Origin: Pseudomaricurvus sp. HS19
GTDB lineage: Bacteria; Pseudomonadota; Gammaproteobacteria; Pseudomonadales; Cellvibrionaceae
Direction of reading: 5' to 3'
Length of the DNA: 64,000 bases
NCBI RefSeq assembly: GCF_009857815.1
Contig: NZ_WVVW01000002.1
Location: 124,001-188,000 of the forward strand
Part shown: piece by piece, positions 1-10,054 of the stretch
Position numbering within the stretch: position 1 is the first letter of the stretch
Layout of the letters: each line of letters begins with the position of its first letter
Position numbers and translations under genes: made by a program
The notes under the pieces: generated by a model
What the model saw: only the letters and a program-made list of their open reading frames with translations
Databases searched by the model: none
What the model was told of the DNA's origin: nothing

Positions 1-594
1 GCGCTGTTGATGGCGCTGGCGGGCACAGCCTGCGCGCCACTCGGCATCTGGCTGTCACACCAGCTGCCCACCCACTGGATCATGGTGGTGTTTATTGCCC
101 TGCTGCTGTTTATTGCCGGCCGCATGATCCACCAGGCACTGCAACCACCGGCTGACGCCAGCCTGCCCCTCGGCAGCCAGGGTAACTGCCTGTTGGATGA
201 AGACACCGGCCGCTTCCAGTGGAACCTGCGTTGTTTCTCCACTGTTTTCGCCATTGGCGGTGGCGCCGGGCTCACCAGTGGACTGCTGGGTGTTGGTGGC
301 GGCTTTCTGATTGTTCCCGGTATTCGTCACTTCAGCCTGCTGGGGATGCACAGTGTAGTGGCCACCTCACTGGCAGTGATCACCCTGATCTCCGCCGGCA
401 CCGTGGCACAGTCTCTCTGGCACGGGGCGGTGATTCCTGTCTCCGGCTGGTGGTTTATTGGCGCCACTATTGTCGGCCTGATCGGCGGCCGCGCGCTGGC
501 GCCGCGGCTGCCGGCCAAGGCTTTGCAACTGAGCTTCTCTGTGCTGGCGGTGCTGGTGGCCGCCATGCTGGCACACCGCTATTTGCTGGGCTGA
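1..594 (+). CDS. TauE/SafE family membrane permease, C-terminal part
   Basis: The reading frame is open from the first base of the window, so the N-terminus lies outside. About 197 residues remain, against roughly 250-270 for the family. TauE/SafE permeases are inner-membrane carriers linked to export of sulfite, sulfoacetate or other organic anions. The visible part has several hydrophobic segments and the Gly-rich family motif GGGAGLTSGLLGVGGGFLIV near its middle. A short hydrophilic loop separates two halves, as expected for the internal repeat. The family call is firm; the substrate cannot be read from sequence. Confidence 0.88.
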   Translation, partial: ALLMALAGTACAPLGIWLSHQLPTHWIMVVFIALLLFIAGRMIHQALQPPADASLPLGSQGNCLLDEDTGRFQWNLRCFSTVFAIGGGAGLTSGLLGVGGGFLIVPGIRHFSLLGMHSVVATSLAVITLISAGTVAQSLWHGAVIPVSGWWFIGATIVGLIGGRALAPRLPAKALQLSFSVLAVLVAAMLAHRYLLG

Positions 595-600
595 TCCAGG

Positions 601-1128
601 TCAGCGTTTTTCGATCACCAGCAACATGGAGCCGACGTCGATACCGAACTTGCTCAAGTCCGATTCGTTCAGTAGTACCGACTCCGACACCAGGTACATG
701 CGGTCATCAACCCGGATATCCAGGGTACCGTCGTTATAGGGGATGCGCAGCACGTAGTTGAGGAACATGCTATTGCCTGCCACTTCAATCTGCGCCGGAC
801 CAATCACGTCGCCAGCGGTACCTGTATAGCTTCCGTCCCCATTACGCTTGAGAGTCCAGATGCGCTGCTGCTGCTCGCCGTCGTCAAACAGGAAGGACTC
901 CTCCAGCGTGCCGGTATCGCCACTCCAGCTGGCATCGATACTGGCATTGAAATAGCGGATCACTTTGCCGCTGCGGTTCTTGATCACACCGTGGGCACTG
1001 AGAGTGCCGTCGAAAAACGTCTCCGGCTGCAGCTGCGGCTGGTTGTCGGCATAATCTCCCGGCACTACCGCGCTGCAACCGCACAACAGGGCAAGCATCC
1101 CCGGTAAAGTGACTTTCAGCCAATGCAT
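601..1128 (-). CDS. DUF3833-type lipoprotein
   Basis: A 175-residue protein starting at the ATG whose upstream sequence carries GGGAGA; an ATG nine codons earlier has no comparable site. The N-terminus is a lipoprotein signal, MLALLCGCSA, with the lipobox Cys about 17 residues in. The rest (FFDGTLSAHGVIKNRSGK and a later LNYVLRIPYNDGTLDI stretch) matches my recollection of DUF3833 proteins, envelope lipoproteins of unknown function in gammaproteobacteria. It is convergent with the upstream permease and probably monocistronic. Function unknown. Confidence 0.8.
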   Translation of the reverse strand: MHWLKVTLPGMLALLCGCSAVVPGDYADNQPQLQPETFFDGTLSAHGVIKNRSGKVIRYFNASIDASWSGDTGTLEESFLFDDGEQQQRIWTLKRNGDGSYTGTAGDVIGPAQIEVAGNSMFLNYVLRIPYNDGTLDIRVDDRMYLVSESVLLNESDLSKFGIDVGSMLLVIEKR

Positions 1129-1414
1129 GTTTTCTCTCCCGCCGTAACCCGGCAACCCGCAACAGTGACATCACTGGGTACGCCGCTACCAGCCGGCTGG
1201 CTCACCTGAACGCTCAGGCGCACAGCACATCGGCACCCACTGTGCCGCGCATTGAACAATAGCGGTGTGTGTAACATCATGGCTCCCGGCCATCACCGCG
1301 CCGTATACGTCTGCTCTCCCGATAACCACAACGCCCCGGGAGGCACAGCCCTGTACCAGCAAACGATAATGGAGTATCGCCTAATGCCCATCCTCCCCAC
1401 GGTTCTCCACCACC

Positions 1415-3061
1415 ATGTCCGCTAACCCTCTGCTGCGCTGGCTGGCCGGTAAACTCCTGCGCCTGCCTCCCCGGCGCACCGGTAATATCCAGCTGGAAGC
1501 CGGTATCCGTGTGGTCATGCGCGATGGCGTGGAGCTGCTGACCGATCACTACTGGAGTGGCGACCAACCCCGGGGGCCGCTGGTGCTGATCCGCAGCAGT
1601 TACGGCCGCGGCGGCATGTTCGGTTTGATGGCAGCGCTGATGGCCGAGCGCGGCCTGCAGGTGATCGCCCAGAGCGTGCGCGGTACCGCTGGCTCCGGCG
1701 GGCAGCTCGACCCTATGCGGCAGGAGCGGGATGACGGCGCCGATACCCTCGACTGGATCCGGTGCCAGCCCTGGTACAGTGGCCAGATCTACACCTTTGG
1801 CCCCAGCTACCTGGGTAATACCCAGTGGGCCATGGCCGCCGGCAGCGGTGAAAAACTGCAGGGTATGCTGCTGATGATGACGCTCTCCAATTTTGGCGAT
1901 GAGCTGCGCGCCGGTGGCGGTTACACCCTGGAGGGCACCCTGGGCTGGACCCAGCTGATGCAGCAGCTGGTGGGCAGCCAGGCACTCAACAGCATGCAGC
2001 GGCCGCAACCGGAGCGGCTCAAACCCTTCCACAACCAGCTGCCACTGGCACAACTGGATCAGCAGGCGTTCGGCAAAACCGTGCCCTGGTGGCAACAGTG
2101 GCTCCGCCACGAGCCTGACGACGCCTGGTGGCAGGCCATGAATTACTCCGCGGCAGCCACCTCGCTGGAGGCACCGGTCAATATGATCGCCGGCTGGCAG
2201 GACGCCTTCCTGCCCTACCAGCTGCAGGACTTCAGCAACCGCCAGCAAGCGGGCAAACCGGTGTGGATTACCATCGGCCCCTGGTATCACTCCTCCCCCG
2301 CCGGCATGGTGAGGGGGCTGCAGGAAGCCATCGGCTTTTTCGGCGATCTCGGTAATGGCCGCGCGCCTTGCGCTGATCGCCAGCCGGTGCGCCTCTACCT
2401 GCAGCAGGCCAAACGCTGGCTGGAGTTTCCCTGCTGGCCACCGCCACAGGCACAGCCCCTGCAGCTCTACCTGCGCCAGGGACAGGCCCTGTCGCACTCG
2501 GCCGCAGCCCTCGATGAAGGCTCCGTAAGCTATACCTACGATCCCGCCGACCCCACCCCCTCCATGCACGGCCCCACCCCCATGGGGCACTCCCGGGTGA
2601 GGGATATGTCGGCCCTGGAAGCCCGTGACGACAGCGTCAGTTTTACCGGTTCAATACTGGGCCATGACCTGGACATCATCGGTCCGGTGAGCGTAGAGCT
2701 GACAGTCCACTCGGATCGCGAGCACACCGACTTTTTTGTCTGCCTGTGCGATGTGGATCGCAGGGGCCGTCCCATTCAGGTGAGCGACGGTTACCTGCGG
2801 CTGCGCCCGGGAAGTCCGGTCGCTGACGCGGACGGCAAACGCCATATCCGCATCGATTGCTGGCCCACCGCCTGGCGTTTCAAGGCCGGTCACCGCCTGC
2901 GCCTGATCGTGACCAGCGGCGCCCACCCCCGCTACGCCCGTAACCCCGGCAGCGGCGAACCATTGGGCAGTGCCACCCGCCTGCTGCCGGCCCACCAGCA
3001 ACTGCTGCTGTCGGCAACACAGCCCTGTCGCCTGCTGCTGTCGGAAGTCACCCTGCGCTGA
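1415..3061 (+). CDS. CocE/NonD family (X-Pro dipeptidyl-peptidase-like) hydrolase
   Basis: A 548-residue serine hydrolase of the S15/CocE class. The N-terminal alpha/beta-hydrolase part holds the nucleophile motif GPSYLG, with the candidate catalytic Ser at residue 131. An oxyanion-side YGRGG stretch precedes it. The C-terminal third is a jelly-roll domain (SILGHDLDIIGPVSVELTVHS and a later LRLIVTSGAHPRYARNP), as in cocaine esterases and glutaryl-7-ACA acylases. No signal peptide is obvious, so it is probably cytoplasmic. It acts on ester or amide bonds; the natural substrate is not inferable. Confidence 0.87.
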   Translation: MSANPLLRWLAGKLLRLPPRRTGNIQLEAGIRVVMRDGVELLTDHYWSGDQPRGPLVLIRSSYGRGGMFGLMAALMAERGLQVIAQSVRGTAGSGGQLDPMRQERDDGADTLDWIRCQPWYSGQIYTFGPSYLGNTQWAMAAGSGEKLQGMLLMMTLSNFGDELRAGGGYTLEGTLGWTQLMQQLVGSQALNSMQRPQPERLKPFHNQLPLAQLDQQAFGKTVPWWQQWLRHEPDDAWWQAMNYSAAATSLEAPVNMIAGWQDAFLPYQLQDFSNRQQAGKPVWITIGPWYHSSPAGMVRGLQEAIGFFGDLGNGRAPCADRQPVRLYLQQAKRWLEFPCWPPPQAQPLQLYLRQGQALSHSAAALDEGSVSYTYDPADPTPSMHGPTPMGHSRVRDMSALEARDDSVSFTGSILGHDLDIIGPVSVELTVHSDREHTDFFVCLCDVDRRGRPIQVSDGYLRLRPGSPVADADGKRHIRIDCWPTAWRFKAGHRLRLIVTSGAHPRYARNPGSGEPLGSATRLLPAHQQLLLSATQPCRLLLSEVTLR

Positions 3062-3141
3062 CCGATTGACCCTCATCAATAGAGGGACCGGGGGTTTTAT
3101 CCTATGCTCAAAAGGCAACAGCCGCGGGCAAGGACGGCAGA

Positions 3142-5586
3142 ATGATCACACAACTCAGCGCCGGGCAGCTCTACAACAGCTGCGACCCACAGGGGTTCGG
3201 TTTTACCCTCAGCAGTGAACTGGAACCGCTGGATATCCCCCTCGGGCAGGAACGGGCACTGGAAGCTATTGAGTTTGGTGTGGAGATCACCCGCGAGGGT
3301 TTTAACCTGTTCGTACTGGGCGCGCCGGGGCTGGGCAAACACGAACTGGTGAAGCAGATCCTGTCCCGCCAGGAGCAGCCCCGTACCGAACTGTTCGACT
3401 GGTGTTACGTCAATAACTTCGACGACCCGCAGCGGCCGCAACTGCTGCGCCTGCCGGTGGGCATGGGTCAGGAGCTGCGCAACGATATGCAGCAGCTGGT
3501 GGAAGACCTGCTCACCGCCATTCCCGCCGCCTTCCAGAGCGATGATTACCAGCGCCGCCGCGAGGAGATTCGCTCGCGCTCCCACGAGCACTATGAAAGC
3601 GACTTCCGCGCCCTCGCCGACGAGGCGCAGGAGAGTGGCGTCGCCATGATGCGCACCCCTTCCGGCTACACCATGGCACCTATGGCGGATGACAAGGTGC
3701 TCACCGCCGAGGAGTTCGAGGCACTGCCGGAGGAGCAGCAAAAAGCCATCGAGAAGAAGATCGAGGAGATGCAGAAGAAACTGCAGGCCCATGTGCGCGA
3801 GATGCCGCTGATCCGCCGCGAAGTGAGCCGGCAACTGAAAAAGCTCAATCAGGAGATTACCCAGCTGACGGTGGAGCAATTCATCGACAGCATCGAGAAA
3901 CGCTACGAGCAACAGGACAACGTGCTGGCCTATCTGGCGGCAGTGCAGAAAAACGCTACCGAAAATGCCAGCGATTTTCTGCCTGACGGCGAGGGAAGCG
4001 ACGATGAACAGGTGGAAAACCGGGCACAGGGTTTTCACCGCTACCAGGTCAACCTGCTGGTAGACAACACCCGTCAGCAGACGGCGCCGATCATTACCGA
4101 GGACAACCCCACCTACCAGAATCTGGTGGGACGCATCGAGCACGTATCCCACATGGGCACGCTGGTCACCGATTTTACCCTCATCAAACCCGGCGCCCTG
4201 CACCGCGCCAACGGCGGCTACCTGATTCTCGATGCGCAGAAGGTGCTGACCCACATGTACGCCTGGGAGGGACTCAAGCGCTCGCTGAAATCCCGCCAGG
4301 TCACCATCTCCTCACTGGAAGAGGTGTTGAGCCTGGTAAGCACCATCTCGCTGGAACCGGAGGCCATGCCCATCGACGTGAAGGTGATTCTCACCGGCGA
4401 GCGGCTGCTCTACTACCTGCTCAAGCGTTACGACAATGAGTTCAGCAAACTCTTCAAGGTGGTGGCGGACTTCGCCCACAGCACTGACCGCTCGACGGGA
4501 AGTCAACTGCTCTACGCGCGCATGATCGCCACCCGCCAGCAGCATGAAGAACTGCTGCCGCTCACCAGCGACGCGGTGGCCCGTATCATCGAAGCGGCCT
4601 CGCGCCAGAGCGACGACAGCACCAAGCTGAGCCTGCAGGTGGATTTTGTCAGCGATGTACTCAAAGAGGCGGATTACTGGGCCGGCAAGGCCGGCAGCGT
4701 CAGTATCACCCTGGAGCATGTGGAGCAGGCGCTGGAGAAACGCCGCTATCGCCACGACCGTATCCGCGAGCTCTACCACGAACAGATCACTCGCGGCATC
4801 AGCATGATTGCCACCCGTGGCAGCGCCGTGGCCCAGGTCAACGGCTTGACAGTGATTGCCCTGGCCGACCAGGCCTTCGGCAGCCCGTCACGTATCACCG
4901 CCACAGCCCGGCTGGGCAGCGGCAAGGTGATCGACATTGAACGGGAGGCCAAACTCGGCGGCGAGATTCACTCCAAGGGAGTGATGATACTCAGCGCCTA
5001 TCTCGCCAACCGTTTTGCCCGTGACCGCCCCTTGCCACTGGCGGCGACGCTGGTGTTTGAACAGTCTTATGGCGGCGTGGATGGCGACAGCGCCACCGCC
5101 GCCGAACTCTGTGCCCTGCTCTCCGCCATTGGCGAAATCCCGCTGGCGCAGAACCTGGCTGTCACTGGCTCCATGAACCAGCATGGCCAGATCCAGGCCA
5201 TTGGTGGCGTCAATGAAAAGATCGAAGGCTTCTTCGATATCTGCCAGGCGGCGGGGCTCAGCGGCGACCAGGGGGTGATTATCCCGGCCAGCAACCAGGT
5301 ACACCTGATGTTGCGCCACGACGTGCGCGAAGCCGTCTCCGCCGGACAGTTTCACATCTACACCGCGGAACAGGTGGACGACGTGATGGGCGCCCTCAGC
5401 GGCCTCGCCCCGGGTGCAGTCGATGCCGATGGCAACTATCCGCCCGACAGCATCAATGGCCGTATCAGCGCCCGCATTGAAGCCTGGCAGCAACTGCAGA
5501 AAAAATTCGCCCGCCGCGACACTGATGAAGGAGATGGCGCAGACAAACCCGCGCCGGATCACGATCGGGGTAACAAGGATGAGTGA
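3142..5586 (+). CDS. LonB/LonH-type AAA+ ATP-dependent protease
   Basis: An 814-residue Lon-related protease. The N-terminal AAA+ module has the Walker A motif GAPGLGKHE with Lys66, followed by a long helical insertion around residues 130-300. The C-terminal Lon-type peptidase domain has the catalytic dyad: Ser650 in GDSATAAE and Lys693 in NEKIEGFF. Their 43-residue spacing equals that of Lon Ser679/Lys722. It lacks the large N-terminal substrate domain of LonA and resembles the E. coli YcbZ group of soluble Lon-like proteases. The last codons overlap the start of the next gene by 8 nt, so the two are probably translationally coupled. Confidence 0.92.
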   Translation: MITQLSAGQLYNSCDPQGFGFTLSSELEPLDIPLGQERALEAIEFGVEITREGFNLFVLGAPGLGKHELVKQILSRQEQPRTELFDWCYVNNFDDPQRPQLLRLPVGMGQELRNDMQQLVEDLLTAIPAAFQSDDYQRRREEIRSRSHEHYESDFRALADEAQESGVAMMRTPSGYTMAPMADDKVLTAEEFEALPEEQQKAIEKKIEEMQKKLQAHVREMPLIRREVSRQLKKLNQEITQLTVEQFIDSIEKRYEQQDNVLAYLAAVQKNATENASDFLPDGEGSDDEQVENRAQGFHRYQVNLLVDNTRQQTAPIITEDNPTYQNLVGRIEHVSHMGTLVTDFTLIKPGALHRANGGYLILDAQKVLTHMYAWEGLKRSLKSRQVTISSLEEVLSLVSTISLEPEAMPIDVKVILTGERLLYYLLKRYDNEFSKLFKVVADFAHSTDRSTGSQLLYARMIATRQQHEELLPLTSDAVARIIEAASRQSDDSTKLSLQVDFVSDVLKEADYWAGKAGSVSITLEHVEQALEKRRYRHDRIRELYHEQITRGISMIATRGSAVAQVNGLTVIALADQAFGSPSRITATARLGSGKVIDIEREAKLGGEIHSKGVMILSAYLANRFARDRPLPLAATLVFEQSYGGVDGDSATAAELCALLSAIGEIPLAQNLAVTGSMNQHGQIQAIGGVNEKIEGFFDICQAAGLSGDQGVIIPASNQVHLMLRHDVREAVSAGQFHIYTAEQVDDVMGALSGLAPGAVDADGNYPPDSINGRISARIEAWQQLQKKFARRDTDEGDGADKPAPDHDRGNKDE

Positions 5587-6328
5587 ACAGGCGCAGGCCG
5601 GCCAGCCCCGGGTAGTCATTACCACCGACAGCGAACGCATTTCCGACGCGGTGCTGGAATACGCACTTGCCATGGCGGCACGACAGCAACTGCCGGTGGT
5701 GGGGTTACTGATTGAAGATACGGACCTGCTTAACAGCTCCACCCTGCCCTTCAGTCGCGAGATCTGCCTGTTTACAGGCCAACCGCGCCTGCTGGATACC
5801 CGCACCCTGCTGGCAGGCTTCAGCGACATGAGCCGTCGCTTGCGGCAGCGCCTGGCACAGAGGGCGGACCCCCTTGCACTGCACTGGAGTGTCAGCAGCA
5901 TCCGCGGCCGTCGCCGCGACTTTCACTTCGAACACCTGGGTGAAGCCGATTATTGTATCTACGACAGCTGCGTTTACGGCAGCAACCAGCCTCCGCACCA
6001 CGAGGTGCGCACCGGTAAACACCTGCTGGTGATCGACGGCGCCGGAGCCGCCTTCTACAACAACCTGACGGCACTGCTGGCCCCCTTCAGCGGCCAGGCA
6101 CTGCAGGTCACGCTGGTGCACACCAGTGACCTGGGGCAGGAGCCTCCACTGGCAGAACTGCTGCCCGCCGGTACCCGCCTGCACCACCTGTCACGGCAAC
6201 AGCTGCCACAAGCGCTGCAGCAGGCCGGCCAGCGGTTCGATTACGTGGTGGTGTCACGCCGTCACTGGCTGGCGGAACTGGCGCCGCAACTGGCGCAACT
6301 CAACTGCCCGCTGATTGTGGTGGGCTGA
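5579..6328 (+). CDS. Hypothetical protein coupled to the Lon-like protease
   Basis: The start is the ATG inside the protease stop region (ATGAGTGA), giving 249 residues. An upstream extension is possible in frame but would lie entirely within protease coding sequence. The protein alternates beta and helix: RVVITTDSERISDAVLEYAL near the N-terminus, a central HLLVIDGAGAAF strand and a final NCPLIVVG. This resembles two universal-stress-protein-like (Rossmann) halves, but no nucleotide-binding GxxG motif is clear. The overlap suggests it works with or regulates the protease. Function otherwise unknown. Confidence 0.72.
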   Translation: MSEQAQAGQPRVVITTDSERISDAVLEYALAMAARQQLPVVGLLIEDTDLLNSSTLPFSREICLFTGQPRLLDTRTLLAGFSDMSRRLRQRLAQRADPLALHWSVSSIRGRRRDFHFEHLGEADYCIYDSCVYGSNQPPHHEVRTGKHLLVIDGAGAAFYNNLTALLAPFSGQALQVTLVHTSDLGQEPPLAELLPAGTRLHHLSRQQLPQALQQAGQRFDYVVVSRRHWLAELAPQLAQLNCPLIVVG

Positions 6329-6349
6329 GGCCGCCAGAGCGGCACTGAA

Positions 6350-6775
6350 TCAGGCGCGGATAAACTTGAAGACGTTGGCCGAGGTAATAACCACCCGCTC
6401 GCCCACCCGCACCTCGCAGTTACAGAAGACAATATTGCCGGTACCCTTGCGCACCGAGGTGTGGACCTCCAGCCAATCACCCAGCTGGGCGCTGCTGAGG
6501 TACTTCAGGTCCAGGCTGATGGTGACCACCGGCCGGTTGGTCTCGGACTGCTGGCGCAGGGCACGACCGCAAGCGACATCGACGATGGTGGCCAACATGC
6601 CACCGTGGGCCACTCCCAGGGAGTTGCTGTGGTTGGGCTGGACCCGCAATCCCAACAGCAGATGATCGACACCGGTGTGCACATAGACATCCCCGAAACC
6701 GGACAGGTAGGGCATGCTGCTCAGGTCGTAGGGTTCAAATCCCGCCGGGATCATCTCATTGGGGTTATTGCTCAC
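6350..6775 (-). CDS. PaaI-type hotdog-fold thioesterase
   Basis: A 141-residue single-domain hotdog protein starting at GTG, with AGAGG seven bases upstream. The signature NSLGVAHGGMLATIVDVA carries the family HGG loop and the following acidic residue of the active site. A later beta segment (TISLDLKYLSSAQLGDWLEV) completes the fold. Such enzymes hydrolyse acyl-CoA thioesters, often phenylacetyl-CoA or medium-chain species. It is convergent with the gene to its left and divergent from the MFS gene to its right, so probably transcribed alone. Confidence 0.87.
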   Translation of the reverse strand: MSNNPNEMIPAGFEPYDLSSMPYLSGFGDVYVHTGVDHLLLGLRVQPNHSNSLGVAHGGMLATIVDVACGRALRQQSETNRPVVTISLDLKYLSSAQLGDWLEVHTSVRKGTGNIVFCNCEVRVGERVVITSANVFKFIRA

Positions 6776-7052
6776 GGGGTACCTCTCGGACTGCGGCCGG
6801 CCAAACAGTGCGCCAGCTGAAAAAAAGCGTCATTATCGCCCAGTGGCGCCATAATTTCAGCTGCAACGCCCGCTCCCGCCAGCAGCCACAAGCGTAAGGA
6901 AATGTTGGCGCAAGGTGATCATGGCCGGCGGAGGCGATACACTGGCACGCTACCCGCACACGACTGGTCAGCAGCCGTTAAAGGCGGAAATACAGGCGCA
7001 AAGGCCAGGGTGGTACCGGCCTGCACCACATAACAATGAGATGCACAACATC

Positions 7053-8333
7053 ATGTCTACTGCTGTACCTGCGTCATCAGGCGCTTTTTACGGTTGGCGA
7101 GTTCTCGCTGTCTGCACCTTCTGCCAGTTTGTTGCTATCGGCTGCACCATGTACCTGCTGGGCCTGTTTATTGAGCCCCTCTCCCTCGCCTGGTCCGCCA
7201 CCCCCGGCCAGATCGGCTCCGCCTCCGCCATGTTTGCTGTCGGCGGGGCACTGTTAGGCCCGCTACTCGGTCACCTGGCAGACAAGGGCTGGACCAAACG
7301 CATTATGCTGGCGGGCAGCGTGGTCATCAGCCTCGGCTTTATCGCCCTGTCGCTGGCCCAGAGCCTGTGGCAAGCGGCGCTGATCTGCGTCTTCCTGCTG
7401 GCACCCGGTACCGCCATGCTCGGGGCCATTCCCACCACTGTGATGGTGGCGCAGTGGTTCTCGAAACGCCGGGGGCTGGCTATCGGCATTACCGCTGCCG
7501 GCATCTCCATCGGCGGTTTTATCATGCCGATGATTGCGGCACAGTTACTGGCCCACCTGGAGTGGAGTGCCGCACTGCGCATTATCGGCTGTGGCATCGC
7601 CCTGCTGCTGATCCCCGGCATCGCCCTGTTTGCCGTCAATCGACCCGCGGATGTGAATCAGTACCCGGACGGTATTGCCACCGCGGAAGAGCAAAGCCCC
7701 AATGACGCTGCAAGTGGCACCATCAGTACCGGTACCCTGCTGACGGACCGCAACTTCTGGCTGGTGGCCCTCTGTATCGGCTTCCTCAGTTTCCTCGGCC
7801 TGCTGTGCGTCACCTATATCGCCCCCTACGCCCGGGAATCCGGCCTCAGCCTGCAGAACGCGGCACTGATGATTTCGCTCTATTCCATCTGTGGCATCAG
7901 CGGCAAATTTGCCCTCGGCTGGCTCTGCGATCACCTGCAACCACGGCGCATGCTGAGTGTCACCATGGCGCTGGCCGCCATCGGCTGGTTTCCACTGCTG
8001 CTCTCCAACAGCGTCCCCGCCTTCCTCATCGCCGCCGCCATGGTGGGCTTCGCCATGGGCGGTATGATCCCGGCGTGGGCAGCGTTGATCGCACAGCTGT
8101 TCGGCCTGGAGAACTTTGGCCGCGTGCGGGGCATCATGAGCCTGGCGCTGGTGGCGTTTACCTTCCTGCCAGGTCCGCTGGGGGGCTACTTGCGGGACTC
8201 CACCGGCACCTATGCCACCGCCTTCACCTGGCTCTGGTTTATGCTGCCTGCCGGTGTGGTGCTGTCACTGTTTGTGGGGCAGGCCGCGACTGTCTCCGCA
8301 CCCCGGGCGGCTACCGGCAAGGCGCCGGGCTGA
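7053..8333 (+). CDS. MFS transporter
   Basis: A 426-residue, 12-segment major facilitator protein. The start at 7053 (MSTAVPASSGAFYGWRVL) puts the first membrane segment close to the N-terminus; an ATG four codons earlier is equally possible and neither has a strong Shine-Dalgarno. The loop-2 motif is visible as GHLADKGWTKRIM, and its second-half counterpart as GWLCDHLQPRRML. The FYGWRVLAVC opening resembles oxalate/formate-antiporter and monocarboxylate-porter-like MFS members. The substrate is unknown, and no adjacent catabolic operon gives a hint. Confidence 0.87.
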   Translation: MSTAVPASSGAFYGWRVLAVCTFCQFVAIGCTMYLLGLFIEPLSLAWSATPGQIGSASAMFAVGGALLGPLLGHLADKGWTKRIMLAGSVVISLGFIALSLAQSLWQAALICVFLLAPGTAMLGAIPTTVMVAQWFSKRRGLAIGITAAGISIGGFIMPMIAAQLLAHLEWSAALRIIGCGIALLLIPGIALFAVNRPADVNQYPDGIATAEEQSPNDAASGTISTGTLLTDRNFWLVALCIGFLSFLGLLCVTYIAPYARESGLSLQNAALMISLYSICGISGKFALGWLCDHLQPRRMLSVTMALAAIGWFPLLLSNSVPAFLIAAAMVGFAMGGMIPAWAALIAQLFGLENFGRVRGIMSLALVAFTFLPGPLGGYLRDSTGTYATAFTWLWFMLPAGVVLSLFVGQAATVSAPRAATGKAPG

Positions 8334-8548
8334 TACCGGTACAAGCCGGGCATGGGTGCAGGTGGATCCGCGCCACTACCCCGCACGCCCGGCTAACACG
8401 CTACACTGTCATCAGTCTCAACCTTTATCAGGGTATAGTGAGCGGGTCACCTGTACCTGTACCCGCAACCGCGCCACTGGCACCGATGACATACCGCCAA
8501 GACGACCACTGACACCTTTCGTTAACTATTGGGAATACTCTGCCAGAC

Positions 8549-10033
8549 ATGGAAACGCCGACAGACTCCGCTCCCGCAAAGAAACGCCAGATCCCCTACC
8601 TTCGTATTTCTGTCGGTGTGGCCATCACACTGCTGCTGATCTATGCGGGCCTCTGGCTGTATCAATTTACCCTGCCGTCGCTGAGTCTCTGGCACAACAC
8701 CACCCTCAGCTACGAATTTGATGCCGACAGCGCGCCGGCGGACATGACCCTGGCCGACTATCAGGAGCTGGAAGGACGCCTGTTCCGTGAACTCACCAGC
8801 CGTATTTACGACCGTCTGGGTGAAACAGAGGGCGCCGGTCAGGGACGCTTCAAGGCCGGCAGCACCATGGCCCCTACCGCCTACCCGGACAACTGGAACC
8901 GCACCCATGAGCTGCCCCAACCCGAAGCCCGGGCCGGTGTACTGCTGCTGCACGGTCTCAGTGACTCGCCCTACACCATGCGCGGGCTGGCAGAGCGGTT
9001 GAGCAAGGAGCAACTGTGGGTCGTGGCCCTGCGCCTGCCCGGGCACGGCACCACGCCATCGTCGCTGCTGCAGGTGGAGCACGAGGATTGGCAGAAGGTG
9101 GTAGCCCTGGCGATGCAACACTTGCGCACGCAGCTGGGGGCCGACGCCTCCATCTATATGGTGGGCTATTCCAATGGCGGCTTGCTGGCCGTGGACTACG
9201 CCCTCGCGGCCATGGTGGGCGACCAGCCGGTAGTACCCGCAGGCCTGACGCTGCTGGCGCCGGCACTGGGGGTCACTCCGGCAGCCGGTTATGCCTGGTT
9301 GCCCAACCAGCTCTCCGGCCTGCCGGGATTGCAGAAGCTCGCGTGGCAGAGCCTGCTGCCGCCCTACGACCCCTATAAATACAGCTCCTTCACCATGAAC
9401 GCTGCCACCCAGATTCACGATCTGATCGATGACGTCAAACAGCGTATCCGCAAGCAGCAAACCCCCGCCGGGGGCGTTCCCTTCCCCCCCACCCAGGTAT
9501 TTGCCTCCATCGCCGACGCCACGGTCGACAGTACCGCCAGCGTCACTGCACTGCTGGAGCGACTTAACCCCGGTCGTCACCATCTCTATCTGTATGACAT
9601 CAACCGCAGCGCCTGGTCCGAGCTGCTGTTTGACCGGGATTTCCGCCAGTTCCCGGATGACCTGTTAAAGCGCAATCACCCCTTTGATGTCACCCTGGTG
9701 ACCAACGCCGACGTCGACAGCCGCGATGTGGTACTCCAGACTCGCTTCCAGGGCAGCGACGAGGTGACCACCGAAGCCACTGACCTGAAGTGGCCACTGG
9801 AGATCTACTCCCTCTCCCACACTGCCGTTCCGTTTGCCCCGGGGGACCCGATCTACGGCGATGGCAGCCAGCGCCAGGCAGGCATGGTCAACCTCGGCCG
9901 CATCCCCGCCCGCGGCGAGAGCGCCCTGCTCAACAACGACCTCGCACGACTGCAACGGCTGCGCTACAACCCGTTCTATCAATGGCAGGAAGACGCCATT
10001 GTGCAAGCCATTGAGGCCGCCAGCACCCGCTGA
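8549..10033 (+). CDS. Membrane-anchored alpha/beta hydrolase
   Basis: A 494-residue protein with one N-terminal membrane segment (around residues 18-38, ISVGVAITLLLIYAGLWLYQ) and a large extracytoplasmic hydrolase domain. The oxyanion region is LLLHGLSDSPYTMRGLAERL and the nucleophile elbow is GYSNGG. PGHGTTPS between them is typical of lysophospholipase/carboxylesterase-type enzymes. A candidate catalytic Asp and His lie in the C-terminal part (SIADATVDS; SLSHTAVPF). It probably acts on lipids or esters in the periplasm. It stands alone between the MFS gene and two convergent genes. Confidence 0.83.
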   Translation: METPTDSAPAKKRQIPYLRISVGVAITLLLIYAGLWLYQFTLPSLSLWHNTTLSYEFDADSAPADMTLADYQELEGRLFRELTSRIYDRLGETEGAGQGRFKAGSTMAPTAYPDNWNRTHELPQPEARAGVLLLHGLSDSPYTMRGLAERLSKEQLWVVALRLPGHGTTPSSLLQVEHEDWQKVVALAMQHLRTQLGADASIYMVGYSNGGLLAVDYALAAMVGDQPVVPAGLTLLAPALGVTPAAGYAWLPNQLSGLPGLQKLAWQSLLPPYDPYKYSSFTMNAATQIHDLIDDVKQRIRKQQTPAGGVPFPPTQVFASIADATVDSTASVTALLERLNPGRHHLYLYDINRSAWSELLFDRDFRQFPDDLLKRNHPFDVTLVTNADVDSRDVVLQTRFQGSDEVTTEATDLKWPLEIYSLSHTAVPFAPGDPIYGDGSQRQAGMVNLGRIPARGESALLNNDLARLQRLRYNPFYQWQEDAIVQAIEAASTR

Positions 10034-10054
10034 TTCCCGGCTGCCAGCTGGCCG

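Noticed and set aside
1277-2590. 437-codon minus-strand frame
   Set aside because: It is antisense to the CocE-type hydrolase, which has its nucleophile motif and C-terminal domain intact.
3097-4254. 385-codon minus-strand frame
   Set aside because: It is antisense to the Lon-like protease; its composition is typical of a shadow frame.
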